From the NCBI GenBank assembly GCA_018907035.1, contig JACCIC010000200.1:558001-622000 (forward strand): a stretch of 64,000 nucleotides of DNA, read 5' to 3'. Each line of letters begins with the position of its first letter. The first letter of the stretch is position 1. This stretch comes from Sycobia sp. Sy_11 (Eukaryota > Arthropoda > Insecta > Hymenoptera > Epichrysomallidae). Shown here one piece after another: positions 1-10,899 of this stretch. The translations under genes were made by a program, and so were the position numbers. The notes below the pieces were generated by a model. That model was not told the origin of the DNA, did not search any database, and saw only the letters and a program-made list of their open reading frames with translations.

Positions 1-820
1 TAATTTTATTCGTTCTACCTTTTTTTTATTCGTTCTTGTCTCCTTATCTCGCGCGTCCCCGTGCATGCGATCGCGCGGACCGCCCCTCTCCCTCGCCGGC
101 GCGATTTGGGGCTAAGCCCAGCCGGGCACACTTTTTGCAACTTTTGGCTATGAGTGGAATTAAAGAATTGTAAGTTTAATAAATATTTCGACAAAACAAC
201 AATAAAACAAATCATTTAACGATAAAGAAAGAAAAAAAGGGTGAACGTAACAAATGATCATTGAAAACCTAAATCGAGATGCTATAAGTTAAACAAATGA
301 AGTAACGTTAACAAATTAATAAACCAACCTCACCCTTCGAAAAAAATAAAATAAAACAAGAATTTAAACGACCAAGCACCGAAGCCTCCGAGCTACAAAC
401 GATAGCCACGCGCAACTGCCTCTCGATCAAAAATTATATGAATTCACTGAATCATTACAAATTTATGAAACGATATTACTAATCGATATATATCTTGTAA
501 CGCATAATTTACAAAACAAATATATATATTAAAATAAAATTATTAAACAGTCGAGGGTTGAGGAAACAATTAAAATTGATTTAAATAAATAAACGAAACA
601 ATTAATAGAAAGAGAGAAAATCTAATTAACTATATTACGAACGAAAATAAACTATCACGACTATTTTTCTTATTGGCCTAGTCTTTACGACCAAAAGCCA
701 GGGATGTGGGGCCGGTGCATGTACGAGCTAGTCGATTAACGCGAGACTAATCGTATGAGAGCGAAACTAAAATCGATATATTTTTATATAAATTAGGATG
801 CAAACAGTTAGGGCGGCTTA
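1..820. other. Non-coding AT-rich flank, no gene seen
   Basis: Apart from a GC-rich patch near 45-135, this stretch is AT-rich with stop codons in all frames. The 66-codon minus-strand open frame at its start has no recognisable domain and I treat it as chance. I see no RNA gene or mobile-element terminus. Confidence 0.5.
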
Positions 821-825
821 CTTCC

Positions 826-1192
826 TTGAGATTAGTCGTTGGTAAAATCCCACCGCTTAGCTCGCCCCGACAACTTTGATTTTATAAGAATTGATAAGGA
901 TTTTTGATATAATAGCTTGTATGAAAAGATTCTGCAAGTGCACAATCTTACTGCCCAGCTCTTTCTATCACAAAAGAGGAGGATAAAGGACCTATTTTAA
1001 AATAAATTATCGAAATCTGTGCAGATCGACTTGCTGAATCGGGATAATACGTAAGTACAATCCTACAGCTTAGCTCGCCCTGACAGATTTGTGATTTTAT
1101 AAAAACTACATCAACGGAGTGGCTTGCGAAGAAGGATTATGCGGATGCACAATTGCCTAGCTTTTACTGCCTAGCTCTCACCGTGATGCTAA

Positions 1193-1236
<44 letters not shown>

Positions 1237-1350
1237 CAATTTCCAAACAAATTATTTTAATAGTATGATTATTTGGGAATAACAGGGTGGCTGTCAGGAA
1301 AGGTTAATGCAGATGCACAATCTATCCACGTAGCTATCCCTATTATTTGT
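826..1350. repeat. Three diverged tandem units (~220 bp period)
   Basis: Three successive stretches repeat a common theme: a CTTAGCTCGCCC-type block, then ATTTTATAA, then a block like GCAGATGCACAAT followed by a CTGCCTAGCTCT-like end. The units lie at about 826-1010, 1055-1195 and 1285-1350 (the last partial), and an (AT)n tract interrupts the third. They are diverged but align by eye. No coding potential is seen. They may be the internal repeats of the dispersed element that continues to 2036. Confidence 0.45.
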
Positions 1351-2036
1351 AGGATGGGAATAAAGGAATATTAATTGAAGAATAAATATTTTTGTTACGA
1401 CTTACTTTTATCTTTGTTTAGGCGGTACAACGCAATCGCCAATGATCTTAACGCTACTCGTATTGTTACTCGCGAGAAGAAGAAATATTACTAATAGAAT
1501 AAATCTAAAATCTTAAGTAACATAAATCTAAAGTCGAAAGACGAACGAAAGTAAATAAAAAAATTAAGTCGGACGAAATACCAAAGTCGAGGAAAAAGGT
1601 AAAAAATTTTCTAAGTTCGGAAAACGTAGTAAATTTTCTAAGTCCGCAAAAATGTTAAATATCGCGGAGGTCCGAACGATTCGAATCAAAATCGGCATTG
1701 ATCTCTCGTCTTTCGGGCGCTCGTATATATACTCGATCTCAACCCTATCTGATGACAAATTCCGGGAAAATTAGACTCAGAGTGGAGGAAAATCAAGGAA
1801 GCCGAGATTTATAAACAAATCCTTTGTTCGTTTTAGTACAACGTATTTTATATAGGAAAGAATATTCGGATTTCAATGTTGAGTTATGAATAATATCGTC
1901 GGGTTTGTTTAAACAATATTAATCTATTGACGTTGCTATTACTAATATAATATTAACGGGATCTTGAACTAAAATTACAAAATATTTAACAAGATATGTT
2001 GAAACGAGTTTCGGTATACTCGGTATATGAACTTAT
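1181..2036. repeat. Dispersed repeat, copy 1 (pair with 46505-47322)
   Basis: This segment, from CCGTGATGCTAAGTATAT to TCGGTATATGAACTTAT, is repeated at 46505-47322 in the same orientation with high similarity and small indels. It contains a TATA-like run in a GCGCTCGTATATATACTCG context near 1720, and a conserved block around TAGGCGGTACAACGC near 1420. A 64-codon minus-strand open frame in this copy is not preserved in the other, so I do not call a gene. It could be an LTR or 5' region of an unidentified retroelement; the family is not recognised. Confidence 0.6.
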
Positions 2037-2040
2037 AACT

Positions 2041-2041
2041 A

Positions 2042-2108
<67 letters not shown>

Positions 2109-2112
2109 TATA
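2041..2112. repeat. (AT)n microsatellite
   Basis: Nearly pure TA/AT dinucleotide tract with two phase breaks, starting just after dispersed repeat copy 1 ends. Confidence 0.95.
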
Positions 2113-2387
2113 TGACAATGACCAATATAAACTAATATATAATTAATTTATAATTTTATCAGTGTGTAATAATAATATACTATTCTATATAATATTCCTA
2201 TTATTAAAATTTAACATATATGAATTAGTAATTTCTTAAAATTAATTGTTAACTTATTATGAATATTATGACTAAATTAACTTAATTATTAACCTTATGG
2301 CTAAATTAGATTTAAGTATCGAAATTAGAATTATTTTTACTTTACATTTTAATTATAAAAAAATAAGGTTGATGTCATCCAACATCA

Positions 2388-2430
<43 letters not shown>

Positions 2431-2470
2431 TTGTGTATGCGTGTTTACACATATATACATATATATATAC

Positions 2471-2521
<51 letters not shown>
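2388..2521. repeat. (AT)n / (AC)n compound microsatellite
   Basis: Compound tract of AT repeats broken by ATTTGTGTATGCGTGTTTACAC-like interruptions. Overlapping open frames on both strands here are Tyr/Ile translations of the repeat, not genes. Confidence 0.9.
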
Positions 2522-2704
2522 CAAGGGCGGAACATATTTCGATGCACTACAGATCCTTATTTAAGGAGATGCGAAAGATGTACGATCATCGACCAAGTAG
2601 ATTGAGCTTAAAAAAGGAATTTAAAAATTGCGATTGGAAGAGCGGTGAAAAATTTAGTGAATAGGTTCATCATAAAATAGTATTGGCGAATCAAGTTTCT
2701 ATAC

Positions 2705-2907
2705 GAGGCTTACAGTGGCTCGATTGCTCGAGAGAAGGACTAGTGACTTGGTGATCCGAGTTCAAATCCCGATCTCGGCTGATTGACACAAAGTACCGCT
2801 GTAATAATTCACATATGCTTTGTTTACAAACACATCATAGATCTCCGTCGCTGATTAGCACCGGTATTTGGAGACATAAATAGAGCGACATTAAATAACA
2901 TAAAAAA
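2705..2907 (+). mobile_element. tRNA-derived SINE, copy 1
   Basis: The 5' part has a tRNA-like body. An A-box-like TGGCTCGATTG lies near 2716, and a B-box-like GAGTTCAAATCCCG lies near 2759. After it come a non-tRNA body containing GATTAGCACCGG and TAAATAGAGCGA, and an A-rich tail ending in ATAACATAAAAAA. It is flanked by a perfect 12-bp direct repeat, AAGTTTCTATAC (2693-2704 and 2908-2919), the mark of retroposition. Related copies lie at 26294-26500 (plus) and 36165-36366 (minus, inside the Polinton B polymerase). The RNA would be made by RNA polymerase III and mobilised by a LINE in trans; the partner is not identified. This copy appears to be the youngest because its duplication is intact. 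Confidence 0.85.
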
Positions 2908-3241
2908 AAGTTTCTATACCTGACGAGTAGCTGATCGAATATTTGACCGACGGTATTTCGGATACACAGCTACGTGATCAAGTTCAAATGTTTCAGTTTA
3001 ACAAGAAGATTAATTTATTGAGAGCATTTGAGAAAATTACTATTTCTGTACTTTTGTTGTACTTTTCAACCACGAAAAGTCTGCGATGTTGAGAAAAGAA
3101 GCAATTAGAGGAAACATCTACCCAGCCGAAAAAATTGAGCTTAAGAATGCGTCGTTTGAGTGTTTGATTAACCTGTAAAGTATTTCTACCCTAATATAAT
3201 TGTGTTTTATATCGGCCATCCTCCGAACACTCCATCCTATA

Positions 3242-3245
<4 letters not shown>

Positions 3246-3294
<49 letters not shown>
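3246..3294. repeat. (AT)n microsatellite
   Basis: Uninterrupted TA dinucleotide run. Confidence 0.95.
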
Positions 3295-3296
<2 letters not shown>

Positions 3297-3299
3297 AAC

Positions 3300-4200
3300 G
3301 ATCGGATATAAAGGTAAGTAACTAACATAAACTGACTATTTATTTACACAAATATTTATTAAATTATTTGCCTTTTTAAAAATATTCGTAAATATTTAAT
3401 CTACAATTAACTAATTTTAATTAATTAAATTGTCAGAGAACTAGTTTATTTTACGTATTGTTCTTGGAAAACTACTATTCTATAAATTTTTTTAACGATT
3501 TAAATTATCATAAACTTGTCAAAGCTTGGCCTACAAGAACATGCCAAAATAGTTTTTAAAATATATGTTCACATTTTCATTTAATAAGCAACTTTTTTAT
3601 TCAATTATAAAATAAGTAAGAATTTCGAACATTATGCGAATTGATATGTATGTATATTTACATATACTTGACTATATAACAATTGATTTCAATACATACA
3701 TGTATTTAAATTAGGGATAACGGAATATAATTCTGAAATATCATTTTATTACTATTATAACGTATAACTTTTTGTTAAAAATCCCATATTTACGCGTAAT
3801 TGGTAGTAAAATCTAAATAGGAAAAATGTCATTTTTATAACTATACAATTATATCAATCATGTACAAGTGTTCATAAAAAATAATTACGATCAGAAATTT
3901 AGAATATTCTTTACTCATTATTAATTTTACTTTTATTTTAAATTAATTTGTAAAACCTTTTTGTTTTGAAATTGCGTTTCTACAATCTCATTCGTTTCGA
4001 GTCAGTTCTGTTAATTGATGTTCACTGTATAAAGAGAGATAATAAGGGGAGATCGCCGATGCCCAGGTTATACATTGCAGTAAAATTTTGACACTCAACG
4101 CTACGGCAGTGAACGTCGGTTCTCCGTTCGTGCGATATTCCAGATGTTGGTTTTCGAGCTAGTGCGATCGAAGGAGAGACAGCGTTCAGCAGGGGGACAG
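3300..4200. other. AT-rich, no gene seen
   Basis: Low GC, with no open frame worth reporting. The portion from about 4060 to 4200 is more GC-rich and non-repetitive, but has no start codon with a credible frame. Confidence 0.5.
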
Positions 4201-4211
4201 CGAAACAATAG

Positions 4212-4309
4212 CTGCAATAAAGGGGATTAACTGGTGTCGAAATTCTTTCAGTATGTATAGATTTTCTTGTATGTATGTGTAAGTGTATATAGGCGTGTGT
4301 ATGTATGTG

Positions 4310-4348
<39 letters not shown>

Positions 4349-4468
4349 TTTTTTAAAATTTTAAATTTGCTGCGTGGCGATGATCGTGGTGCGGAATCAG
4401 GCTACAAAAAGGTATACACACTTAAAGAATTTATTTGTCGACACCAGTGAATCCCACTTATTGCACCC
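4212..4468. repeat. Inverted repeat with ~40-bp arms
   Basis: The left arm (4212-4250) contains TGCAATAAAGGGGATTAACT and then GGTGTCGA and ATTCTTT. The same series appears as its reverse complement at 4421-4468 (arms imperfect, about 85% by eye). About 170 bp lie between them, including a (TG)n/(AT)n tract. A related end motif, TTATTGCACCCCGCTGCCAG, recurs at 20560-20578, so the arm is probably the terminus of a dispersed element. Confidence 0.5.
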
Positions 4469-4511
4469 GCTGCCAAATTTTTAAGAAAATAAGTATATAT
4501 ATGCGACGATC

Positions 4512-4651
4512 AGGCTGTATTCCCGATACAGCCTAATACGCGCAAAATTTTAATTCGAAATAATTAAAGTCTCCAAAATTAAAATAATCGGGCAATCCTC
4601 CCGATTAGAGATCAAACGCGCAATCTTCAAAACAATACGATTGCGCGTATT
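4512..4651. other. Cluster of perfect stem-loops
   Basis: Four complementary pairings are visible. (1) A 9-bp stem, 4512-4520 with 4526-4534, around a TCCCG loop. (2) A 7-bp AATCGGG/CCCGATT stem at about 4586-4605. (3) A 10-bp stem, 4616-4625 with 4639-4648. (4) An 11-bp stem, AATACGCGCAA (4535-4545) with TTGCGCGTATT (4641-4651), that competes with (3) for the same right arm. The context is non-coding. Whether it is transcribed cannot be judged from sequence. Confidence 0.5.
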
Positions 4652-5745
4652 AAATATATCTGCCTCGTGAATGTAAGACAAGGGAGAGTAGAGGGGAACT
4701 CACGCGCGTTGCGAGAGAGAGAGCCGCAGCCCCGCGGCAGTCAGCGTGGAAAAGATGTCCCGCGCCTCCGCGCCAACGAACTCGGGAGGCAGTAAAGACA
4801 TCCGTTGCCGCATTTCTAAATACCTCATTTTTATTAAATAATATAAAAGTCTCACTTTTGGCACATTATATATTATTTAATATACAGCACGCTAATCAAA
4901 GAATACGTGCAAATAAATAATAGAATACACGAATAATTAAATGTGTGCGAACGGCCTAAACGACAAAAGATATAATTAATTATTGTTAAAAAATCGTAAT
5001 TACTATGCGCAATTATAATATTTAATTATTATTGTTATAATTAAATATTCAGAGTTGGAAAGAATCGAATACTAAATTAATTATTATTTGACTCTTATTA
5101 AAATTTGTTATAATAACTGTTAATGTTTATTGTTAAGATAATTATTATTAATCCAATTATTATTATTTTCTAATAATAATTATTATTATGGTTAATTTAT
5201 ATTAATTAAATTAATTTGTTATAGCAATATTTATCATCATAGGTATTATAATGACTAAATATCATTTAAATACGAGCGATTTAAATTAAGAAAAGCAGCG
5301 CCAGAATTATTATAATATAATTTATATTATAGAACACGAGCGTCATTATTATTATAATAATTATTATTATTTGTTATAATAATTATTATTCTTATTATTG
5401 TAATAAATAAATACTCGAGAGAACTAAATTACGACGAAATGATTGTAAGAATACGATCACCCTCAAGGGCAAATTCGCAAATTAACCTTATAATTAGTAT
5501 AATTTTAATGTGATTATTATTATTTCAATATTGTAAAATTATTATTATTATTTTTCGGCGGCTCGATACGAAATTAGTCGAACGGTGGCGTAAACGCCTG
5601 ATCGAATAATTTTTCGTGTATGAAAGGGCGAGTTTTCCGCCCCAAAAGCAGTTCTCTCGGCGATTGGCCGAAAGAAGCGCCCTAGAGCTATCCTGACTCC
5701 AGATCTCTAGTAATCCAGCTCGTTCGAAAATCCTGAATAGTAGAG
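4652..5745. other. Non-coding, GC-rich patch then ATT-rich DNA
   Basis: A GC-rich patch at about 4680-4810 contains a short ATG-initiated frame (near 4754) that stops quickly; I do not call it. From about 4960 to 5560 the DNA is dominated by ATTATT/AATAAT. The 5' boundary of the downstream LTR probably lies in 5570-5750 but cannot be fixed without a 3' LTR partner. Confidence 0.45.
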
Positions 5746-5747
5746 TC

Positions 5748-6005
5748 GCGATCCTGGTTGCACGACGCTCCGTTAAAGGCTAACAGGCTCTACTATCCCG
5801 TCCGAATCCTAGTGAAGCTTGATTCTGGTTGCGTGGTGCTCCATTCAAGACCAGCGGTTTCACCAAAAAATCCTCCTGCAACTTAGTAAGGCTTGATCCT
5901 GGTTGCGTGGCGTTGCATCAAAGATCAGCGGCCTTACTATCCCTCAAAGAGGCTTGATCCTAGATGCGCGGCGCTACGTTAAAGCCTAGCGGTCTCAATC
6001 CTAGC
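5748..6005. repeat. Four ~65-bp tandem units in the LTR
   Basis: Four diverged units each contain a (G/C)TTGATCCTGGTTGCGTGGC-like core followed by a GACCAGCGGTCTTACTATCC-like end. They start near 5748, 5819, 5889 and 5951. They lie directly upstream of the LTR segment shared with the reversed lone LTR, so they probably belong to the U3 region, where repeated enhancer-like units are common in LTR elements. That role is inference. Confidence 0.55.
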
Positions 6006-6582
6006 CCCGAACAAAGTCCTGATCCTGGGTGCACGAGCTCAGTCGTGTTTTAGTGCTTACAAAAAGAACCTGGTCGTGTGTTGAGCGACCAGGGCCCAGG
6101 CGTGTTGAGCCGAAGCCACGAAATAGCAAGTACCGCGCAACGATCAGATCACTCGCTATAGACCAGCAGGCTACGTTCGTTTACCAAACTCCCCCCAGCC
6201 CCAGTAAAGCTTAATATAAATATATAGTGCGCAATATTAGTAAATTAAGTGCGTTTAAATTTAAGGTGTAAATATTGTTTAAAATAAGCAGCGTGCGAAA
6301 AATAGTCTAATAAGGTATAGTATAAGGTTTTAACATAAAATTCTGTCTTGTTTATTACAGATCGGAGGGCTTCAAGCGAGAAAGATTTTTCTTAATTATT
6401 ACTTTTGTAACATTTTTGTTTGTATATATTTTTATTATAATATAATTTTCTTATATTTTTATATTTGAACATAATTGAATAAAACGTGATTTTTTCCCGA
6501 TCTTGTCGAATTTCCTTTTCCTTTTAAATCGATCCTGGCGCTACTGCGTAAGCTATTCCGAAGGGAAAAGGGAAATGTTACA
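5991..6582 (+). mobile_element. 5' LTR of Ty3/gypsy element (3' part, shared segment)
   Basis: This segment is repeated in reverse at 53664-54251. It ends in ..GTTACA immediately before a tRNA-complementary primer-binding site, as an LTR should. A TATA-like AATATAAATATATAG near 6212 and a GAATAAAACG polyadenylation-type signal near 6477 suggest the U3-R-U5 order. The true 5' end lies further upstream (the tandem units at 5748-6005 are probably U3), but with no 3' LTR in the window it cannot be placed. Confidence 0.75.
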
Positions 6583-6597
6583 TGGCGCCCGAACAGG
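6583..6597 (+). promoter_or_regulatory. Retrotransposon primer-binding site
   Basis: TGGCGCCCGAACAGG directly follows the LTR end. TGGCGCCCGAAC is the classic complement of a tRNA-Lys 3' end used to prime minus-strand DNA synthesis. Its position right after ..CA confirms the LTR boundary. Confidence 0.85.
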
Positions 6598-6865
6598 ACC
6601 TAAAAAAATTATCTTGCCCATAAATTCCGTTTTTGCTTGGTTATTTATAGATACTCAGTTGTGTTATTTATAAAATTTTGTTTATTAAAAATTGATAAAA
6701 TATTACAAATGAATTACTATAATGATTTTTAATTGATTCATATTAATAATCTATTTTTATTAACTAATCTAATTATTTTATTAACCCAATTATTAATTAA
6801 TTAATATAAATATAACATATTAACGAATTAATTTTTTGTACGCCGAAAAAAAAAATTAATTAAAA

Positions 6866-7845
6866 ATGGCCGGACCACGAATGTCATGGGTGTATAAATT
6901 GAAGAATGCAGAAATAGAGAGCGAATTACAGTTACACAGAGTAAGTACTGAGTGTATTCTTATTACATTGAGACAATGTTTAGTTGCTTTTGTGCGCGCT
7001 CATCCCGAATTATTGAAAGACAAACCCGTTGATAAGGAAGATTATAATGAAGAGCTCGACCGAATGAAAGATATAGAAGAGATGGAAAGTGAATTCCAAC
7101 GCCTGCAACAACAATTCTAGCATCACTAAATAAATATAGACAGCTCTAATCCTTATTTTAAACAACAGATCTAATACACTGTTCGTGCGTCGGTTATTTT
7201 GCAAACGACTACTGCACAAGATACGGCAAAAGTGATGGACCAGATGAAAAAATGGGGATGTCATTTTGAAGGTAAAGACTTATACTCATTTCCGGAAAGA
7301 GTGCATGAACTGCAACGTTCATATCATCTTTCAGACGATCAAATCCTCGGACGTTTTCCTGAGTTACTTAGAGCAGATGCTCAGCTTTGGCATAGAAATT
7401 AAGCCACAAATTTACATACGTTAGCAGAAGTGAAAGAAGTTCTTCGAAAATTTTATCTGTCTCCCAGTGAACTGAGGCACTTTGACAAACAAATACATAA
7501 TAAAATTCAGGAATCAGGTGAGAGTATACATAATTTTGCTTGCTCACTCACTCATCACGTTGATGCGAAGGCTATTAAAAACGAATAAACAAATAGAGAA
7601 AGAAGAAAATATATCGAAACTAAATAAAATAAGTAATTATAAATATAACAATAGACCGGAAAATCCGAAATATGTATCGAAAAGTACGTTAGCTACGATC
7701 TATGAAAGGCAACAATGCTGTTGGAGATACAAAAAAAGGGGCATGACAGATTTAAATGTCCAAATAGATCAAAGATTTTCTGTTTATTCTGTGGGAAAGT
7801 CAATATTTACACTAGAGATTGTAAATGTCACTACTGTTCACTAGT
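6866..7845 (+). pseudogene. gag remnant of Ty3/gypsy element
   Basis: Gag would form the virus-like particle. The frame opens with ATG at 6866 (MAGPRMSW...) and runs 84 codons with an acidic helical C-terminus. A second block at 7199-7402 continues a capsid-like region (..SFPERVHELQ..DQILGRFPELL..). Around 7700-7845, two CCHC-like zinc knuckles can be read across frames (CCWRYKKRG..., then FCLFCGK...CKC). The pieces lie in different frames with several stops, so the gene is dead. The order LTR-PBS-gag-protease-RT fits Ty3/gypsy. The capsid assignment is by position and weak motif similarity; the zinc knuckles are the firmer evidence. Confidence 0.65.
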
Positions 7846-7902
7846 GTGAAACGGTCCACGGGCCGAGCCAACACTGAATCCAGTTCGGCTCGAGCAATAA
7901 AG

Positions 7903-8226
7903 CAAGGAAAAGACAATAGAATCTTTGTTATAGTTATGATAGGAGATTTTGAGGTAACCGCACTACTTGACACCGGATCCGTAAATTCCTACGTAAGTGC
8001 AAACTTATGTCATTGATTTAGTTGGAATCACGAGCCAAGCAATTGTATTGCTGTTCTAGCCAATGACACCGAAATGGTACTAGAAAATGTTGTCACGGGG
8101 TATATTTATGTACAAGGTATCCGTAAAAAATAACGTTTTCTAGTGATGAAAGGCCTTAAACATCTTATGTTGCTCGGAATGGATGCTCTTCGTAATTTAA
8201 ATATAAAATTACAATTAAATGGATAA
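7903..8226 (+). pseudogene. Retroviral-type aspartic protease remnant
   Basis: The frame around 7940-8013 contains ALLDTGSVNSYVS, with the DTGS catalytic motif of retropepsins. About 55 codons on, a LLGMDALRNLNIKL segment resembles the flap and C-terminal (LLG.D.L) motif of gypsy proteases. Stops after LCH and within the middle show that it is inactive. It sits between the gag zinc knuckles and reverse transcriptase, as expected. Confidence 0.75.
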
Positions 8227-8349
8227 GAAATACTCCAGAAAGAACAAATCCAGACATATCAAGTATGTACAATAGAAAAGCCTAATGGATTGAAAAACCT
8301 GATAAAACAGGAAGAGAAACAACTGAAAACCATTATAAACGACGAAATG

Positions 8350-9440
8350 AGCAAGTTTGATAATATGGAAGGGCCAAGCCCCTTTAATAAACCATGAAAT
8401 ATTGTTAGAAAACAAAATTCCGATTAAACAAAAATATCGGTCCCGAAATCCATCAATGCAGGATTGAATCAACGAAGAAGTTGATAAAATGCTAAAAGAT
8501 AAGGTAATACGACCTTCTTGCAACCGATCGAGTTCAACAGTAGTTATTGTCAAAAAGAAAGGTAGCAAAGCACGTTTTTGTGTCGATTTCAAAAAAGTGA
8601 ATCACGTAACTAAAAAAGATGCCTATCCACTGCCGCAGATAAACAAAACGCTAGATAAATTACGAAGGGCCAGGTATTTATCTACTATAGATTTAAAAAA
8701 TGGATATTTTCAAGTAGCCCTGACGCCTAAAAGCAGTCCAATAACCGCGTTTATAGTACTAGGAAAAGTATTGTTCGAATTTAACGTTATGCCGTTGGGA
8801 CTACGCTCAGCCCCAGCGACGTTTCAACGTCTATTAAATTACGTTATTACGCCAGAATTAGCCCCACATACTTTCGCTTATCTAGATGATATTGTAATAG
8901 TGTCAAAAACCTATCCAGAACATATCAAACTATTACAAAAAGTATTCCGCCGATTACGAGCCACATGTTTGAAACCAAACGTGGATAAATGTGAATTTTC
9001 TCGTTCCAGTTTAAAGTATCTTGGACACATAATTGATCAAAACGACCTCCGAACTGATCCAGACAAGGTTGCGGCCGTATTGAATCTTTCTCCGTCAAGA
9101 AACAGTAAAGAAGTACAGTGATTCATGGGCTTAATTTCGTGGTATCGAAAGTTTTTGAAAGATATATCGAATGTCGCTGTTCCCTTGCATAGACTCACCA
9201 AAAAGAATACTAAATGGAACTGGAGTAAAATCGAAGAAGAGGCATTTAACAAAATGAAACAACTGCTTACGAATGCACCAGTACTTGCTTGTCCAGACTG
9301 GAACAGACCATTTACTCTGTAAACTGATGCACATAAAGACGGTTTAGAGACTGCCCTAACGCAAACGTATGACGAAACCGAGCGAGTGACTGCATTCACC
9401 AGTAGGAGCCTGTCTGTTCCAGAAAAGAATAAAAACTGAA
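8350..9440 (+). pseudogene. Ty3/gypsy reverse transcriptase-RNase H remnant
   Basis: A long uninterrupted frame (8489-9121) covers fingers and palm. It shows VIVKKKGSKARFCVDFKKVN, then STIDLKNGYFQV (first catalytic Asp), PLGLRSAPATFQ, and TFAYLDDIVIVS (the YLDD box near 8880). A stop at 9119-9121 interrupts FMGLISWYRKFL, and another follows PFTL just before the RNase H core (..TDAHKDGLE.., ..VTAFTSRSL..). The sequence ends at about 9440 in an (AT)n tract. Integrase and the 3' LTR are missing. Residue patterns are typical of gypsy-group pol. Confidence 0.9.
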
Positions 9441-9446
9441 CATATT

Positions 9447-9450
<4 letters not shown>

Positions 9451-9494
<44 letters not shown>
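9451..9494. repeat. (AT)n microsatellite at retroelement breakpoint
   Basis: TA dinucleotide run that begins where the gypsy pol reading frame ends, marking the truncation point. Confidence 0.9.
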
Positions 9495-9496
<2 letters not shown>

Positions 9497-10595
9497 TTTT
9501 CGAATATCTATTTATTTAATTTTATATTTCACGTGTATTTAGTTCTATTTAGAAAAAGTCAAGAAATATTTATTATTTTTAATTAATTAAGTGTAATGTA
9601 ATGAATATATTTTTTCTATTCAAATAAACCTAATTGTTGATTTCACAAACATAGTTTACTCAAAATTACAATTGTGACGTAAGAAATAGTTTTTTGTTTT
9701 TTAAATAAACCTAGCCGTTTATTTTAGGTACACAAAATATTCAAAATTACAAATATTCAAAATTACAAAATATTCGTTCCTATTAAATATGTATGTTTGT
9801 GTTTGAAATAAATAGAATTTGAATGAGTATTTGTTGAATGGAAATCAATACACTTTTACTTTTACGGAATTGACTAATTTGCATTTAAGATTTTTTTCAG
9901 CGTTGAGTAGAATGTGAATTATACTATCAGATAAAAACATGTTTATATAAAATTGTAGTCTTATTATTAAGTTTTTCACAGAAAATAAAGCAAATTATAA
10001 GATTATGTATTTCACCTACATGAATCTACTTACACAAAAACACATAACAACAAATTAAATACAAATTTTTTTATTTAATTTTTTGAAGAAATACATTTTG
10101 CAAAATTTCAACTTCGTATTCTATTACACTAACAAAAAATTCGAATGTTGAAAATGATAATTTCCGGTAAATTTCAAATGATTTGTTCTAAATAGTTTGT
10201 ACGTGAGCTAACTATTGTTTTAATTAAAGTGGTCCTAATAAATAATCTTTAATCGTATATTAGTTTTATAACTATGGCAAAACCTTAAAGCTATGTAAAT
10301 AAATTTTGGTTCATATAATCTACAATGTAAAATTACAATTTACAATTACAAGTTTTTTTCGAATTACAATTGATGTTAAAAAACCAACGTTGAAAATTCG
10401 CCTTTTAAAAGTAAATTTTATTTGTTAAAATAAACACATTATAATAATTATAAAATATTTTTAAAAATTATTAAAATAATTTTCTTGTAAACTTTTCTCA
10501 GGTTAAATAGTATTATAAATAATTAGAATATTATAAATATTATAAATATAGTAACATTATAAATAGTATTATAAATAATCATTCAAATTCAAAAT
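9495..10595. other. AT-rich spacer with a dispersed repeat, no gene
   Basis: No coding frame is visible. The segment from about 9600 to 9870 (CTATTCAAATAAACCTAA... to ...CACTTTTACGGAATTGAC) recurs at 20240-20420 in the same orientation. A related AGTCAAGAAAT...TTAAGTGT block also recurs near 54800-54860. Confidence 0.55.
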
Positions 10596-10601
10596 ATAAT
10601 T

Positions 10602-10860
10602 AGTAGGTAGGCTATAGGCAGAGCTGCACATAGACATTATGGCACAGCAAAAAGTGTACCAGAACGTATACATTCATTCTGGTACACTTCAACTTCTCAA
10701 AATTGTGCCAGTATCCCGTTTGACGTCACAACGATGAATTACTCAAGGTTCCTTTCGAATCGAGCTGTGCTTGCAGAAGTGGGCAGTGCGCTTTTAAATG
10801 TGCCATTATGTCCATAGATATTAATTCTACTTTTTAATTTTTTTTCTATTGCTTGCTAAT
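10602..10860. repeat. Polinton A left terminal inverted repeat
   Basis: It is imperfectly complementary to 16497-16748. Shared blocks include GGTACACTT/GTGCCAGAATG-type GTGCCA repeats, GACGTCACAACGATGAAT and CAAGGTTCCTTTCGAATCGA. Arm divergence shows the copy is old. Confidence 0.8.
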
Positions 10861-10899
10861 GGAGGACTAATAGAATAATTTCAAGAGTTTCTCTTTGGA

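Noticed and set aside
2297..2664. Tyr/Ile-rich open frames on both strands
   Set aside because: Translations of (AT)n repeats, with no conserved flanks.
2716..2775. A functional tRNA gene
   Set aside because: Only the A and B boxes are kept. No acceptor or anticodon stem can be closed, and the sequence is flanked by a target duplication with an A-rich tail, so it is a SINE.
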